Both the position numbers and the translations under genes were made by a program. DNA of 38,778 bases from Priapulus caudatus (Eukaryota > Priapulida > Priapulimorpha > Priapulimorphida > Priapulidae), in contig NW_014577087.1 of the NCBI RefSeq assembly GCF_000485595.1, forward strand, positions 282,766-321,543. Reading direction: 5' to 3'. Below the pieces are notes generated by a model. The model saw only the letters and a list, made by a program, of their open reading frames with translations, had not been told where the DNA came from and searched no databases. The stretch's first letter is position 1. Each line of letters opens with the position of its first letter. Of this stretch, positions 27,621 through 38,778 are shown piece after piece.

Positions 27621-30600
27621 CTAGGTGCCAAGGAAAGGTTTTGCCTTTCCAGCTAAATCTCAGTCTCAATTTTTGGCGGGCTAAAAACGGTTTTTTAAGC
27701 TCTGGCGCATGCGGCCCACCACTAAACCAAATAAGATCCTCGGCACCTCCCTTTCCATTCCTACTATACCCTGGCCGATAACCCATCTGGCCCACTCTCC
27801 CATCCCATTTCCTCCACATCAGTCGGTCCGTTTCCACTTCGGGTTTCTACACTCTTCCATACAGCTAACCAATAACCCTCTAAACGGTCTTTCTCACCAC
27901 AATCTTTAGGGGTGGGGCAGTGGGGCGTCTGGCGGACTACACCCCACCACCTGACATCTATTTCTGGCAGTGCCACTTTCACCGCCATAACTTACCTGCC
28001 GGACCCTACTTGCTCCTCCTCTGACTACATTGCCCTTAACTCAAATTCGCGACCCTTTGACCCCAGTGCGAATGCGTCTATCCTTTCCATTCCGCTCTCC
28101 CATAATCTAGCTCAACCCTTATTGGCCTGCCCTCGTCCAGCGTACTCCGCCTGGCTTCTTTCAGGCTCAATTATGAAGCAGCCAAACCTAAATGGTTTCC
28201 AGCAATCCACCTTCGCGCACCACCACTACAACACACAATTCTCCGTCAAGTGCCATTTCTCCGCCCCTCTCCAATGATCTACCTTGCCCCGGACCATTCC
28301 CCCAAAACAATTTTCTGCCATAAAATAGGTTACCCCATGAAGCCCGGTATTTCCTTCCTTCCGAGATTCTCTACCCTCCTAACTCCCTACCCCAACCTTT
28401 TGGCCCTCCTCAAGTCCTTCCCCTGTCTCTTCTATCTTAAAAACCTACCATGCAAATGGCTCCCACTGCACCACCCACTCCCTCCAGCCTACCCTTGCGT
28501 CTCCTCGAGTCCTCCCACTTCCCCGCTTAAATTACATCATTTCTTCCCCTTAAGCATTGTGCCGTATCGCCTAAACACGACACTCAAAATTCCCGCTTAT
28601 ATGGCTCATGCCCAACCCCCTAACCTTCATAATCCTTTTCCCCATCGCTCTTACTGGGGCATGTCTGAACCCCCCTCCTATAAGCCGGGCTCCCTCGGTG
28701 CCTCGAATAGATAACGCGACTAGGTACTGTCTGATTTCCCGGGCCCAACTCAAGCTGGCCTGTCGAAGCGTACTCACTAGTGGATTAAGCCCGCCTCCTA
28801 TCCCAAAATCTTGCTGTAAGAACCAAAAATGTCTCACTTAGCAACCAAATGGTTTACCGTACACGCCCTAACACCTGCTCTCCAATCCCCTCGTCACCGC
28901 ACTAACCTACAAATCGCTTTCCCTCCTCCTGCCCCTACCCTGCACTCCTCGCATTTCTCCTCCCTTCCCCCATTCTAGAACTACCAAATGGCACTTTACC
29001 CATCACTCCACTACCCACTACACACAATCTCCATATACGTTCCGCATCCCATCCTCCCCCAAATTACTCTACCAATGCGTCGCTCCTCCTCCCCGCTCTA
29101 TCTAACGGACCCGTTCACATGCTTCGCAGACTGCCACTCGTCCCTTACCCTTAGCCCTTAAGATCGTCAATCCGGGCATCATCTCTCTCCCAACTCTACC
29201 CACCTCAGCCCTCTACCCAGCCTCCTATTCACATCACTCCAGTAAAGCTGATCCATTAGGACACGTCTTTACACCCTCATTCGATATCCACCTATCTAAA
29301 CCTGCTATTCACACGACAAATTTGATATCATTCGAATCCTACCTATTAAATGTGCTTCAGGCCTTCACGTGTATCTGTCCATCTCTATCCATCCTGTTAC
29401 TTCTATCATTTCACGGGAATTACCTAATCCTGGTTTTCATTACCACCTCTTCCGTACCGGGCGCCTCTGTCTTGCTACCTTCTGCATCGACAGCTGATCC
29501 TGAAGCCACCTTCAGTCACAGAGTAACACTGCGGGTTTAGTGCCCCGACGTCATCCGAGAGCCGACGTAGAACCATTAACAATAATCGGTCCATCTGATA
29601 GCGACATAAGCTGCTCCTGATTTCATCCAGTACGATAAACCTTCACTCGTCCGACATCCATAGCCATCCCCGGGGTTGCAATTACTACCTGCGTTTTGCT
29701 CACTGCACATATCCCTTTAACACCACCATTTCCCTTTTAATCTTACACTGGTCCTTCCATTATTACTTATTATCTCATATGTAAACTCTAATATAATGAT
29801 TTTATTTATGTATTCCATTTAGTCTATAGTAGTCCAGCTCTCATGATCAATAGTTGATTCTCACATAATTCAACCGTTCATAATCAGCTCACGTATGCCT
29901 GTAGCGCAATTAACTAATACTCGGATCATCGTTTCTCTTGCCATTAGTCTGCAACTGCGCCTTTCCATCCTTCCCTAAAATCCTCTTTCCACATATCTAC
30001 TTTCTTACTGACATCCAAAGACTGCTAACACGAGGTGGCACGCCTCGCGGGCCCGTTCCTCGCGCTCGTGACCGGCCAGTCTCCGTTTTACAAGCCAGCT
30101 ATAAGAATGCACTCCACTAATCTAATACTAGGCATCTGCCTTAGCGATATATATTAGATAGGCGGATCACGATTGGCGATCATATAGCCGAGAGACGAAA
30201 ACGCACCTCACCACACACACGCTTGACCGCACGGCACCGCACGCACGCACGGCACGATACACACACAGCACACACTCTCGCAACGGCACGCACTGCACGA
30301 ACGCAACGAACACAGACATACGCATACATAACCATACAATACATACATACATATACATACATACATACCTACAATACATACACTACATAGCTAACTATGA
30401 CATTACATAGCATACATACATACCATACATACATACATACATCTACATTACATAACATACATACATTACACACACAACACGACTCACACGCACCACGCAC
30501 CACACACACGCCTACGCACATGACACACACACGGCCGTGAGCACACACACACACACACACATCTGTGACACCGACAGACACGACTCACACGCACCGCACG

Positions 30601-33600
30601 CACAACAACCAACACAGGCTGCGTGACCGCCTCCACCACCTCTCCCCCACACCAGTCACCTGTGAGTTGGTCGTTATTGTAGCATGCTGCGTCCTCGCTG
30701 CTGTACCGTCGCGTCCCTTATCTGTCAAGATCAAGCTAATAACGTGAACAATGAGTAGTCTTGCATCCCGTCTTGCTGACTCGGTATCCAAATCGCTCCT
30801 GCGTTCATCTGCAAGCCGTCAGCCCGACAATCGTCAGCGTCCCGTTTTCAGTCATCATCACCACCCTGACGTCCTGCTTCGTTCCGCTCGATTCGCGTAT
30901 CAGCCTTAACAAGGCGTAGACGAGAACTGCTGGTCTCGCACTGCGAGTTTCTGTACGTCGACTAGTCGACTCCCTCCGGTGTGCGACTCGGCGCGACACG
31001 ACTGAGAGATGTGTCCCGCTCCTCGCTCCTCGACCTTGTAGCCGTGATCGTACCCTACTCAAGCGATCTTTCCATGCATCACTACTGACCTACTGCTGTC
31101 CCGTCGACCTGAGCATCCGCCCTGAGTCCCCACCTACGCTGCCTCTCTTCGCTCTACTCGCGTGGCGCTGGACTTAAAATGGTTTCTCGTACGCGGCAAC
31201 TGTGACTGATTGCCGTTCGTTGTCCAATCCCGTATCTCCTTCCTATAGTCGCCAAAGACAAGAGGTCCGATCGGTTTCTCCTCCTGTTCCACATCTCAAC
31301 TCGAGCTGCGAGTCTGCTCTCTGCTTCGCTAGACCTCGTTGCTTAAATTAACGTCTAAGACCCTCTTGGTGATCTTTCCGCTCTGCTCCCTGACCGTGCC
31401 TCTCCTACACGACCCTACGGACTCCTTCAACCGCAACGTTCGACACGGACCTAAACGGCCAACAGCAGTCGTCGTTTATTCTCCTCTCGACACCTCCAAG
31501 GCACGCTGCTCTCAAATTTGCCCCTCTCCCAATTTAAAAGGAGACCAACAGCAATTCTCTTGATTTTCACTCAAACTTCCTTAGCACCTCTGCTTCCGAG
31601 CACTTTCTCCTGTCTCCGCCGAGTTAATTACTAATCCGGTCTTCTCTAGGCCCCTCGCTGCGTTGATCGCTAACCACGCCCTTGTCCGTGCTCCGTAGTT
31701 CCTTTATGTTACATCGGGTGTTCCGCATCAACCATCTAACAACCTTCGTCTGCTCCTCAAATCGCCCCTTCGTTCGGATCCGGCTCGCGAACTGCGTATT
31801 ACGAACCGCTTTCAGTGCCGCACGCGCACTCGAGGCTGCCCGTGTCTCTCTTCGTCTGCAAAGAACCCGCGTCATGCCGACGACATGAGACGAGCAAGGT
31901 TCTAGCTCGCGTTCAGCTCGCAATAGAGTGTGCATTATTCCCACCATCCTTGCGTCGAATTAGCGTGCTATGTTCTCTTATTTACTGACTCTAGCAAGCT
32001 CTCATTGCCGTCCTTCGAATCTAAGTGCCCCCTGTTCCTTTGCTGGTCGTAAAGTTGCTCACCACGAAAGAAGTTTTAAGCCGCTAAGCCTGCTTGCTGC
32101 CAGCCGCTGCACTTGGAAAACAAAATAATACACTGCTGCTCGGTAATTTGTAGTCGTCCTAATTCGCGCTCTACGCCGTCTTCTTCTGTTCTTCTGACTT
32201 ACACCGGGTCCCGTGCTTTTCTAGATTCTGAGCCTAAAGCGCATAGGAGTCATTGGGGAGTATCCTCCAACTCCGTACTTGTCTTGTCCCCGCATCTATC
32301 ATCGGATGGTACGAGATATTATATGTAAGATTTGTGCGAAAATGTAGGCTTTTCCCTCCAATCGTGTGGCGTAGCGTTAAGTACCTTATGACCCTCGCAT
32401 TCCTAGCGCTTGCTGTTGTTCCGAGTGATACACCCTGTAACTGATTGTTACTTGCCGTTGTGTTTCGCCGCTTGTAATGTATTGACCCCTACCCACCTTA
32501 TAAAAGCCACGCCCAACCTCTCACTATAGGCCTCTCCTGGCATTGCTAACATTGCGAGTGGACCACTCGTTAGAGCCTATAAAGAATGGCAGAGGGCACG
32601 GCGCGAAGCTGCAGCGACGCCGTCGGACCGCTCGCTCATTCAAATTCCCACCTGGTCCGGGTTATCATTGTCAACTTAAACTTAACACCGAAGCTGATGC
32701 GGGGCTCTTCTGCCTCCACTCGCTAACCGAATACACATCGAATACTCCAGGGTCAATACCACATACCCCTGATCACGAAAAATATACTAACGACTTTTCA
32801 AATGTCGCGGATTTACACCTCAGATCACCATCCATAACCCTGCCCGATTCAATCCCACCAGGCACGCGAAGTTACACTCAATTGGTATGTATCCAACCAA
32901 TCCTGTGAAAGGCCCTACAACAGGAGACGGCAAACCACCAAAGCATCGGCGCCAAAAAACAAGGGAAAGCAGACGCGGCAAAACGCGGAACTACTGCCCT
33001 CTCCACATTCTCCCACCTTAACCAAATCTACATGTACTTCGTTGGTTTCGCCTTTCCACCTTCTGACTATACACTAGCGTCGTCTTCACTCTTCCATTAC
33101 CAACTAACGGTCCTAACTGATCTGTCTCCTCCATACCCACGCGTCCCCGCCACAAACCCTTCCATGTCTAGTGCCTCCATTCTTCGTCCCTGCCTTTTGC
33201 AGTCTAATATACGTAACTGTCATCTTGTGCAATGGATCTACCCTAGTCCTCTCTCACATCCTCCCGCCTTCTCACTCCTATACATTTTACATGCTACACA
33301 CATATGTCAGAGTCCCTTCTAGCCCATACCCATAACGATCCTCCTCTACGCGAAAACAAAAAAAACTCCCGTACTGCTCTATCCCCTCTTCAAACTTGAT
33401 TACCTACCAAATGCGTCTTCCCCGTGCCAAACCTCCAAGCCGCCGCTCCTCCTTCCACCTATCCGCCTTACCGTCCCATCGTTACTAAGATGGCTCTAAC
33501 AAAGGTTTCCTCACTCCTATGCTCCTCCCTTCGCTACCTGCCATTAGATAACCTAATGGTCGCCTCCTCAACTGACGTCTTACGACCTGTTGAACTCTTC

Positions 33601-35659
33601 TCTCTTGGTGAAACGTTTATGGAAAAGCTTAACAAGTGGTTGTTTCTCCGTACCACGCCTACGTGTCCATGTCCTCCGGCTCCATTCCAAATTACCTCAA
33701 AGTACGCTGCCCGGTTGTTCCACCTCAGATTTTCCTCACCTCTCCATCTCATCACCTTGCCGTTCGCTTACGTAACACTAACAATGCTGTTTGAACCGGA
33801 TTCTAAGTGACCGTGACATGTCCACCACCTAAGCATTACCCATCTAAGACATAACTCTGTACTCGTGAAATCGCTGACTTTACACGGACTTAGCACTACA
33901 CAACCCGAGTGATTGCGTTCCCTAATACTTATTAGTCACATTGGGTCCTCCGCCCCCTTATAAGATGACCGCCGTCACGACTCCCTACCAGATTCCACGA
34001 AGCCGATGCCCATAAATCGAGATAAGATACGCACCTCACTCTAGTTTCGTCGAGGCAGAGTCCTACATCAATGTGTTAGTTTCGAGCCACACCCACACGG
34101 GCGGATATTGGCGGCTAGATTCTGTCTGTCTAACCTCCCCGTTCATGTCAGCATCGGTAGAGCCCTCAAACCAGGTATTCCGCCCTCTTCTGTGCACAAC
34201 CGTCCTAACTCTCCAATAACCGCTTGCACCTTCACTCATTGCCTCCTGTCTGCTCGAATTTAAGATAAACCTTCATACCATTCATTGGCTTTCCACTCCA
34301 TGGCCTAACCCCACTGAACCCTCTACCGTATGCCTCCTTCAATCCCTGCCATTCAGTCTTATCAACACTGACATCAATCTGAGCCGCCACATGTTGTTGT
34401 CGGCCGTGGTAACCTTCACTAATCCTTTTGCTATACAACATTCCTCTTCTATCCCTACCGTTCTGTCGATTAAAACCTAATCCTATTTGTATCTATCCCC
34501 TCACAATTCCTCATACCCTAATCACCCTGCCCCTACTATGCTAACCCCTCTTCAAGTATACCGCTCCCTGCGTTTCCTCACGATAACCACCTCATTTCTA
34601 GATTAATTAATCCCATATTCTCTACTTTACCGCTTCTATTTCCTATAATATTAATTTTCCTACATTGGTTCCCCATCTTACTATTACCATCTCTCCTTGC
34701 CACCCTTATTTCTTTACCTTCCTATCTTTCGAATGTGTATTAAATCTTTTACATACGAATCGGTTCCCATCCCCAGCCTCCCCTTAGACCATTCCCAGTC
34801 GCCTCTACCTGAAAATCCACCGTCCCGTAAGGAACGTTCATCTATTAGTATGAACTTGAGCCTGGGATGAGTTTCCCCTCCCTCCTCCAAATGTGATAGA
34901 CGGGCCGGTTCCCCTGCTCTAAATCCTCTTTCCATTAAACTACAATGGTTTCCTCACCTCTCCTAACCCGCTGCCTCTTCATCCTCTTCCTTGAATACCA
35001 AACATCCACTCCCCAGCATTGAGACGTATTCCTCCATCCCACTACTACCGTCACCCGAACTTCTCACTCTCTCCCTCTGTCCTACCAATCCACCGCCACT
35101 CTCCACATGGCTGTTTCACACCAACCTTTCTCCTTCCCGCTATCAAGCGCTCAGCCCGCACTGCTCTCAGCTCTCTTTTACGTCAACGATCTAACACACC
35201 AATATTCTGTCCCGTCACCTTTCAACTTCCTACCCTGACTCACCTCTGATGCACGGACTTCAGCAGGGCCCGTCTGCGCTCGCTGCCCGCTTAATCCCCC
35301 GCTACTTAATCATCACCTACACCGTAATACCTGATTCTGATATCGCCTCAGCATGTCCTCCGCTGACTGCCCTATCATCAGCCTCCGTTGTCCTTTCAGT
35401 ACCTAACTATCGGATGTTTCGCCACAACTCCCTAAACGTTCTAGTCCGCCTCGATCTGCCTGCTGCGTATGCTTACCGGGTAAGAACATACGCAATTTTT
35501 GCCGCTCACCCATACCCATGACACCTGCCCGATCCTCGCCCCGTCTCTAATGTCATTCCTAGCCTAACTCTTCGTTTCCATCACCGAAAAGCGACGTCGC
35601 GATACGCTCCTCCTCATCCTTTGGCATAAGACTAACGTGTGTTAGCCGCTGACTACGTC
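27621..35659. other. About 8 kb of pyrimidine-rich, low-quality-looking sequence with no gene
   Basis: I find no coding exon, domain, RNA gene or clean repeat array. Base composition is skewed to C and T over most of it. Short copies of the 46-bp unit surface at intervals, and 30180-30580 holds degraded (CACG)n, (CATA)n and (CA)n tracts. Open frames of 60-154 codons have no family features and are what C/T-rich noise would give. Most likely a long satellite or microsatellite region read with very high error; genuine unknown sequence cannot be excluded. Confidence 0.6.
30180..30580. repeat. Degraded (CACG)n, (CATA)n and (CA)n tracts
   Basis: Runs of CGCACG, ACATAC and CACACA with irregular single-base breaks, in the low-quality region. 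Confidence 0.85.
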
Positions 35660-35802
35660 CTATGCAACAGCCTTATGCCAGCAGCTCGGTACGCTGGTGC
35701 ACGGCCGCGCGTTGCATCCGTACCTGACGCAGGTTGCCCTCGCTCGGTCGTAAAGCTGCATGCTCTTACTAGCTCGCCGCAGGTAGCCTACCTTGACCCG
35801 GG
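35660..35802 (-). pseudogene. Second noisy inverted fragment of YD exon 38238-38653 (5' part)
   Basis: Complement of about 38238-38350, e.g. AGCTCGCCGCAGGTAGC and CTTGACCCGGG beside CTGTCAG. Its intron continues to 35873 as the complement of 38171-38237. Like the copy at 19312 it is error-rich and ends on a join with clean sequence. Confidence 0.8.
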
Positions 35803-35873
35803 CTGTCAGAAACGGAGAGAAAGTCACGTATTAGGTTAAACTAAACATAGACATTCGACGTAAATATAGGCAT

Positions 35874-35933
35874 CGACTGGCCCGTTATCACATAGCGACG
35901 ATTCCCAACAACACTAGTAGATCGTCCCTCTAC
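35874..35933. repeat. 60-bp sequence repeated at 38719-38778
   Basis: CGACTGGCCCGTTATCACAT... appears here and at the window end with one C/T difference. Here it opens a clean contig leading to the exon at 36512. At the other site it follows directly after the donor-side intron of the exon 38238-38653. This links 38653 to 36512 in the true gene. Confidence 0.93.
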
Positions 35934-36511
35934 GTTCCAGTCTGCGGAATATAAGGCTGCAAAAAATACACAATAAAGAAAATAATCAAAGGAAATATAA
36001 ATAACGAAATAAATAAATAACTAAATAAATTGATTAATTAATCAAATAGGTGGTTCTCGCGGGTCCGGCTGTAATATAATTCTGTAAAAGAAACGTAGAA
36101 AAATAATTTGTACAAAAGTACAATGTGCGGTAAGAATGCAGTGTGAACTCGAAGTCTAGAGGGTTCAGTGGGCGCGTGCAGATTATGATTTATTTATTCG
36201 AGCACAAGTAAGTAGGTTGGGCGTGTGCAGGAAGGGGGACTGGGCCGTCTCTACGGTATGCAGATCTACCGCCACTATCCCCGTGTGGGTGTGGCCCGAA
36301 CTACAACGTTAATTGCCTCGACGAACTGATGCGTTCTTCCACGGCTGCCGTGGATCTGAGAGCGATCTGCGTCTCTATAGGGGGCGCAGACCCACTACCA
36401 CTAATAGGAGCATCACTCGTTGTGTAGTGTAAAGTCGTGTAAAGTCAGCGATACACGAGTAAGAGTTCTGTGTATCTTTGTCTTCGCTCACATCGGCTTC
36501 ACGTTGTTCAG
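35934..36511 (+). other. Intron before the YD exon at 36512
   Basis: AT-rich with AAATAA-type repeats near 35995-36045; otherwise unique. Acceptor GTTGTTCAG. No coding signal. Confidence 0.82.
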
Positions 36512-36637
36512 GTTTGGAGGTAGAACACTGTGGACGGAGGCGAGGTTCCGCTACGCGTACGACACCAGCTTCCACGTCACCGACATCACCGTCGAACTCG
36601 AAGGCCGACAGCTGCAGCCACTCACGATGACGTACAA
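36512..36637 (+). CDS. TENM: Teneurin exon: YD-shell
   Basis: One base completes Arg from the exon ending at 38653 (MVYR-), then FGGRTLWTEARFRYAYDTSF, HVTDITVELEGRQLQPLTMT and Y. This matches the family segment where F.Y.Y.....V......I....LP......Y follows the ..G.L(I/L)....(F/Y)R exon. AA is left over and C at 37399 completes Asn. Its upstream partner is placed 1.7 kb downstream in this window, a mis-order. Donor GTAGGTG. Confidence 0.94.
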
Positions 36638-37398
36638 GTAGGTGGCGCTGCCGTGCACCCGTACCACTGTTATAGTATTTACAGCGCGCCTTACAGTCAG
36701 AAATTAAAGTAGAAGGCGGTGGGATATCCTCGAACAGGATAGCGAACGGAATCACTAGAATATTCGTGGCGCGTATAAGAGAGACGTTTATTGAGTATAA
36801 GAGCAATAAAGGGGGGAAGTTATTCGCGTTTCCGTCTGCTTCCCCATGTTTTTGCCGCCGATGCTTTGTGGTTTGCCGTCTCCTGCGGCCTTTCACTGTT
36901 TTACTGCCGTCTTTGCTTGATACTTTCATCATTGACGTGTTTTCCGTTATTTTTGACTTTTTATTCGTCAGTTCTGTCTTGAATTCCACCTCATTATGTC
37001 ACGTGTTGCGCTTCTCCCTTGGCATTTCTTCGCGTTCCTCGCCTTGCTTTGCGTCTTTAATTTCAACAAAGCAAAACAAAAGCAACGTCATCAACGCGTT
37101 TCTCCACACACTACTCGATATATACCACCTACCACATACTCCACATACCACATACCATCTCCTCTCCATATACCACATACTCCACATACGTAACGCTCAC
37201 TAAAACCACCCGATCTCGAACAAAACCCATAGCAACGCTATTCGAACGCATTTATGTTCCCCCCGCTAAACTCTCTCGTCTGCAACTTTGCAGCAAGGAA
37301 ACGGGCACCCTCGAGTCAGTAATAAAAACATAGCAACGCTATTCGAACGCATTTATTTTCCCCGCGCTAAACTCTCTCTCGTCTGCGCTTCTTCGCAG
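36638..37398 (+). other. Intron with CCACATAC repeats and a duplicated 3' end
   Basis: Unremarkable to 37100; CCACATAC-like repeats at 37118-37192; then a tandem duplication of about 100 bases (37228-37420) that copies the acceptor. Open frames on both strands show no domains. Confidence 0.85.
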
Positions 37399-37420
37399 CA
37401 AGGAGACGGGCAGCCTCGAG
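37228..37420 (+). repeat. Tandem duplication of a 3' splice site and the first bases of an exon
   Basis: Two copies of a block of about 100 bases starting CATAGCAACGCTATTCGAAC. Each contains a pyrimidine tract, a CAG acceptor and CAAGGARACGGGCA.CCTCGA. The downstream copy feeds the real exon at 37399. The upstream copy (acceptor at about 37293) would read NKETGTLESVIKT then a TAG stop. Confidence 0.9.
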
Positions 37421-38059
37421 TCGGTCGGCAACTTCCGTATGGCGCGCATGGGCGCCGACGAGTTGGTCGTCACCGACGACCAGGTCGTCATCACGCGCGT
37501 GCTAGACGACAACGCGCGCGACAAGATGCTCAAGTACAAGTTCAAGAACCTGCTCATGCACGCGTCCGAGTACAAGTACGACGCGCTGGGCCGCGTGCGC
37601 GAGGTGAAGTCCGTCGTCGGCTCGAGCAGCGAGGTCACGATCACCAAGTACGTCTACGACGCAGACTCGCAGCTCAGCGAGGTGTGGCACAACGACGGAC
37701 TCGTCTGGCGCTACAAGTACGACACGAACGGCAATCTCGTCGGCGTGCAGCGACACGAGCGCCAGCTGGGGCTCGCCTACAACACGCGCGACGAGGTGCA
37801 GATCGCTGGAGAGGTCGTCTACAAGGTCGATGCCGACGGCTTCGTCGTGCAGCGCGGTCCCGAGCGCTTCCAGTACAACTCGCGCGGAGAGCTCGTCTAC
37901 GCGACGCGCGTCGGCGACTACGACGTCTGGTATTACTACGACGCTGACGGTCGGCTGACGGCGCGACGCGACGACTTCGGCCACACGCTGCAATACTTCT
38001 ATGCTGATCTGACGATGCCGCGTCGGCCGACGCACATCTACAATAACACCAACTCACAG
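37399..38059 (+). CDS. TENM: Teneurin exon: large YD-shell exon near the end of the barrel
   Basis: One base completes Asn, then 220 codons: KETGSLESVGNFRM, MLKYKFKNLLMHASEYKYDA, YVYDADSQLSEVWHNDGLVW, RYKYDTNGNLVGVQRHERQL, GEVVYKVDADGFVVQRGPER, then WYYYDADGRLTARRDDFGHT and LQYFYADLTMPRRPTHIYNN. Five or more YD repeats and the QFFYADL...(I/T)H.YN family phrase place it just before the last YD units, which lead into the Tox-GHH part. NNT is a candidate glycosylation site. It ends CACAG|GTACGTG in phase 0. The open frame continues into the intron and must not be joined to 38238. Confidence 0.97.
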
Positions 38060-38237
38060 GTACGTGGTGGTGGGGGAGGAGGTGGTGGAGGCGGTCACGC
38101 AGCTGTGTGTGTTTACGTTTACGTTTACGTTTACGTTTATGTTTATGTTTATGTTTATGTTTATGTTTATGCCTATATTTACGTCGAATGTCTATGTTTA
38201 CGTTTGCCTAATACGTCACTTTCTCTCGTTCCGACAG
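38060..38237 (+). other. Intron sequence, probably a false join
   Basis: The first 48 bases (donor GTACGTG, then a GGTGG-rich stretch) belong to the intron after 38059. From about 38108 a (GTTTAC)n/(GTTTAT)n tract merges into the intron that precedes the 38238 exon and, in the noisy copy, follows the 18829 exon. The join probably happened at the hexamer repeat. Confidence 0.75.
38108..38170. repeat. (GTTTAC)n/(GTTTAT)n hexamer microsatellite
   Basis: Four GTTTAC then about six GTTTAT units; counterpart of 19164-19239. Confidence 0.92.
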
Positions 38238-38653
38238 CCCGTCAAGGTCACGCTACCTGGCGGCGAGCTGTACAGCATCAGCTACGACCGCGAGGGCAAC
38301 CTGCGTCAGGTCACCATGCCAACGCGCGCCGTGCACAGCTACCAGCTGCTCTACTCGCTCGGCTACGTGCGCAAGCTCTACACGGCACCGCAGTCCGACG
38401 TCGCTTTCATACAGGACTACGACAGCGACGGTCGGCTGCTTCGCACCGTCTACCCGAGCAACCAGCGCCGCTACGTGCATCGCTACGACGACCACGGCTG
38501 GCTGGCCGAGATCGCATTCGACAGCACGGTGATTAAGTACGACTACGACGAGCGCACGGGCCTGCTGAAGTCCGTGCATCAGATGAGTCAGGAGTTCGAC
38601 GCGATGACCGACTACCAGCACGTCGGGCTGCTGACGACCGAGATGGTGTACAG
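38238..38653 (+). CDS. TENM: Teneurin exon: YD-shell (belongs before 36512)
   Basis: Reads PVKVTLPGGELYSISYDREG, NLRQVTMPTRAVHSYQLLYS, LGYVRKLYTAPQSDVAFIQD, YDSDGRLLRTVYPSNQRRYV, HRYDDHGWLAEIAFDSTVIK, YDYDERTGLLKSVHQMSQEF and DAMTDYQHVGLLTTEMVY plus AG. Matches the family stretch (D.)..LLSVTMPS.VRHSLQ... SVGYYRN.Y.PP...(S/A)FIQDYS.DGRLL closely. Phase 0 in (following GDNVQ at 19134), two bases out that join G at 36512. Acceptor TTCCGACAG, donor GTGAGAG. Both protein homology and the noisy inverted copy put it directly after the 18829 exon. Confidence 0.97.
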
Positions 38654-38778
38654 GTGAGAGCGGTGGTGGGTAAAGCGAGGAACGTCGGTGACGCTTGTCT
38701 CATGCTGGGTGGTGTGTACGACTGGCCCGTTATCACATAGCGACGATTCCCAACAACACTAGTAGATCGTCCTTCTAC
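38654..38778 (+). other. Intron start, then repeat of 35874-35933
   Basis: 38654-38718 is the intron after the YD exon. 38719-38778 is the 60-bp sequence that also opens the clean contig at 35874. Sequence beyond the window probably repeats the 36512 and 37399 exons in their true place. Confidence 0.75.

Larger units (their letters stand above)
850..38653 (+). other. TENM: Teneurin gene, partial; exon order scrambled in this assembly
   Basis: Gene-level entry. Twenty-two GT-AG exons encode, in protein order: EGF2-EGF8, a Cys-rich segment, the transthyretin-related (TTR) domain, the FN-plug, a six-bladed NHL propeller, and most of the YD-shell. The domain order and the phrases DGL.DC, RQDG, YVGDFN.VRRI and QYFYADL identify the family. 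Protein order by start position: 2932, 4062, 5254, 6130, 850, 1885, 9676, 10468, 10908, 12171, 12726, 13528, 14195, 14889, 15746, 16679, 17327, 18125, 18829, 38238, 36512, 37399. All 21 junctions keep frame, totalling 1757 codons. Known teneurins are about 2500-2800 residues, homodimerise through EGF2/EGF5, and bind latrophilins and other teneurins across synapses. Not seen here: cytoplasmic domain, membrane segment, EGF1 and the C-terminal Tox-GHH/TCAP region. Confidence 0.95.

Noticed and set aside
27512-35521. Many 60-154 codon open frames in the C/T-rich region
   Set aside because: No domain, no codon bias like the real exons, and they occur in low-quality satellite-like sequence.
37439-38536. 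365-codon open frame
   Set aside because: Only its first part is the real YD exon. It then runs through the donor at 38060, an intron, a hexamer repeat and the next exon in a wrong frame.
16679-38653. Bacterial Rhs/Tc toxin origin of the YD repeats by recent transfer
   Set aside because: YD repeats are shared with bacterial proteins, but here they are split by GT-AG introns and fused in the order typical of animal teneurins.

Overview
The window is animal nuclear DNA carrying one split protein gene on the + strand: the middle and most of the extracellular part of a TENEURIN (Ten-m/TENM family), a type II transmembrane synaptic adhesion and axon-guidance receptor. I found 22 exons. Every one has GT-AG splice sites, and all phases agree when the exons are put in protein order, giving 1757 codons from EGF repeat 2 to near the end of the YD-shell. 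The intracellular domain, membrane segment, EGF1 and the C-terminal Tox-GHH/TCAP part lie outside. Small introns (about 0.2 to 1.1 kb) full of micro- and minisatellites point to an invertebrate bilaterian; the sequence does not let me name the phylum.

The physical layout is not the protein order. By position: 1-2723 holds the Cys-rich exon and first TTR-like exon; 2724-6276 holds four EGF exons (EGF2-EGF8) that should come before them; 6971-8963 is an error-ridden direct copy of 850-2723, in the place where those exons belong; 8964-19134 is clean and collinear (TTR, FN-plug, six-bladed NHL propeller, start of the YD-shell); 19240-26748 is an error-ridden INVERTED copy of about 12652-19190 joined to 38171-38722; 26749-26773 is a 25-N gap; 26774 to about 35650 is non-coding, pyrimidine-rich, low-quality-looking sequence that starts in a roughly 46-bp satellite; 35660-35873 is a second noisy inverted fragment of the 38171-38350 region; 35874-38059 is clean, with two YD exons; 38238-38653 is a clean YD exon that belongs BEFORE those two; and 38719-38778 repeats 35874-35933. 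Inferred exon order by position is: EGF exons (2932, 4062, 5254, 6130), 850, 1885, 9676 to 18829, 38238, 36512, 37399.

The noisy copies differ from the clean ones by dense small indels in exons, introns and microsatellites alike. That looks like raw long-read sequence pasted in during gap filling, not evolved pseudogenes. They are still useful: the inverted copy shows the 18829 and 38238 exons only about 195 bp apart.

I see no second gene, RNA gene or CRISPR array. Apart from teneurin, the interest lies in small non-coding structures: a perfect palindrome with a 9-bp direct repeat, two MITE-like inverted-repeat elements (one nested in a minisatellite), a tandem array of 5' splice-site copies, and a duplicated 3' splice site. 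I do not see evidence for a previously undescribed biological system; the main result is a recognisable gene in a mis-ordered assembly.
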